The position numbers and the translations under genes are program-made. The notes beneath the pieces were generated by a model. The model was not told the origin of the DNA. It ran no database searches and saw only the letters and a program-made list of their open reading frames with translations. 64,000 nt of DNA from Lachnospiraceae bacterium (GTDB lineage Bacteria; Bacillota; Clostridia; Lachnospirales; Lachnospiraceae), in contig JAGANL010000050.1 of NCBI GenBank assembly GCA_017624235.1, positions 1 to 64,000 of the forward strand, given 5' to 3'. Of this stretch, positions 63,551 through 64,000 are shown piece by piece (within the stretch, counting starts at the first letter, position 1; every line of letters starts with the position of its first letter).

Positions 63551-64000
63551 CTACAACAGTTCCTTCAATAATTTATTTACCATGCCAGGATCTGCTTTGC
63601 CCTTCATGGCTTTCATCGTCTGCCCTACCAGAAAGCCGATTGCTTTTTCCTTGCCGTTTCGATAATCCTCCACCGACTGCGGATTGGAAGCAATGATATC
63701 CTCCACAGTCTTGCGCAGTGCGCCTTCGTCATTGACCGTCTTTAACCCGTTCTCTTCCACATATTGCTCCGGATCGATATCCTCATCAAATATCTTTTCA
63801 AAGACCTCCTTCGCCACTGTTCCGTTGATGGCCCGGCTTTCCACCAGACCGATGAGCTTTGCCAGATTTTCCGGTGAGAAACGGATATCCTCCGGCTCCA
63901 TCTCCTGTTCCTTTAAAAGCCGCATCGTCTCTACCATCAGCCAGTTGCTGACCTTTTTGGGCTGGCCGCAAAGCGCAACGGTCTGCTCAAACAAATCTGC
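63551..64000 (-). CDS. gatB: Aspartyl/glutamyl-tRNA amidotransferase subunit B, C-terminal part
   Basis: The 3' portion of gatB; the gene continues past the right edge. The visible 149 residues are the helical GatB/YqeY tRNA-binding domain (PKKVSNWLMVE, IDPEQYVEENGL, NPQSVEDYRNGKEKAIGFLVGQTMKAMKGKADPGMVNKLLKE). GatCAB converts mischarged Glu-tRNA-Gln and Asp-tRNA-Asn. Confidence 0.95.
   Translation of the reverse strand, partial: ADLFEQTVALCGQPKKVSNWLMVETMRLLKEQEMEPEDIRFSPENLAKLIGLVESRAINGTVAKEVFEKIFDEDIDPEQYVEENGLKTVNDEGALRKTVEDIIASNPQSVEDYRNGKEKAIGFLVGQTMKAMKGKADPGMVNKLLKELL

Overview
The window reads as chromosomal DNA of a Gram-positive anaerobe of the Clostridia, most likely a member of the Lachnospiraceae. 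This is inferred from the gene families (cytosolic and membrane chemoreceptors, GlnRS beside GatCAB, AddAB rather than RecBCD, ECF thiamine transport, DUF2225, DUF6062-like and DUF6106-like proteins, a MocR regulator), from strong AGGAGG ribosome binding sites and from moderate GC. There are no rRNAs, tRNAs, CRISPR arrays or phage blocks. The left edge is the 5' end of a class C group II intron sitting directly behind a transcription terminator, and the right edge cuts gatB.

Layout. 0-5 kb: intron end, M19 dipeptidase, cytidylate-kinase-like protein, a deleted Rpn/PD-(D/E)XK nuclease pseudogene and a MATE exporter. 4.5-10.7 kb: glutamate synthase gltB-gltD with a promoter covered by a palindrome. 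11-15 kb: CPBP protease, CZB-domain chemoreceptor, TPP riboswitch with thiT, and a patatin. 15-22 kb: addA and an addB interrupted by one in-frame amber codon. 22-26 kb: a four-gene iron-chelate ABC operon behind a DtxR-like palindrome. 26-30 kb: glycerol-1-phosphate dehydrogenase, a HAD phosphatase and a PrsA/SurA-like membrane protein. 30-38 kb: a co-directional run of NCS2 permease, degenerate PfkB kinase, pxpA, DUF1445, pxpC, pxpB, DUF4392 D-glutamate cyclase and D-amino-acid aminotransferase. 39-45 kb: a four-gene surface-glycan or glycosylation operon and a TetR regulator. 45-58 kb: a frameshifted Ser-Pro repeat protein, MocR regulator, DUF2225, glnS, DHH phosphoesterase, GGDEF-EAL protein, polytopic membrane protein and guaB. 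58-64 kb: DUF6106, a membrane-anchored orphan, D-lyxose isomerase with a divergent AraC regulator, a chemoreceptor and gatB.

The most coherent pathway is at 32.4-37.7 kb. A D-amino-acid aminotransferase can place amino groups on 2-oxoglutarate as D-glutamate. The DUF4392 and DUF1445 proteins correspond to the two halves of the mammalian D-glutamate cyclase and would give 5-oxoproline, and PxpABC would hydrolyse 5-oxoproline to glutamate. This suggests a D-glutamate or D-amino-acid salvage operon feeding the glutamate pool.

The most unusual structure is a roughly 300-bp intergenic element present three times (26082-26390 on plus, 50469-50746 on minus, 58832-59134 on plus). Each copy is one long hairpin. 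Near-perfect arms of 57-73 bp, whose sequence differs between copies, carry a conserved head of about 160 nt. Stems inside the head change by compensatory substitutions between copies, as expected of a folded RNA (or single-stranded DNA). In all three places the head is oriented like the gene downstream of it. I do not recognise it as a named family.
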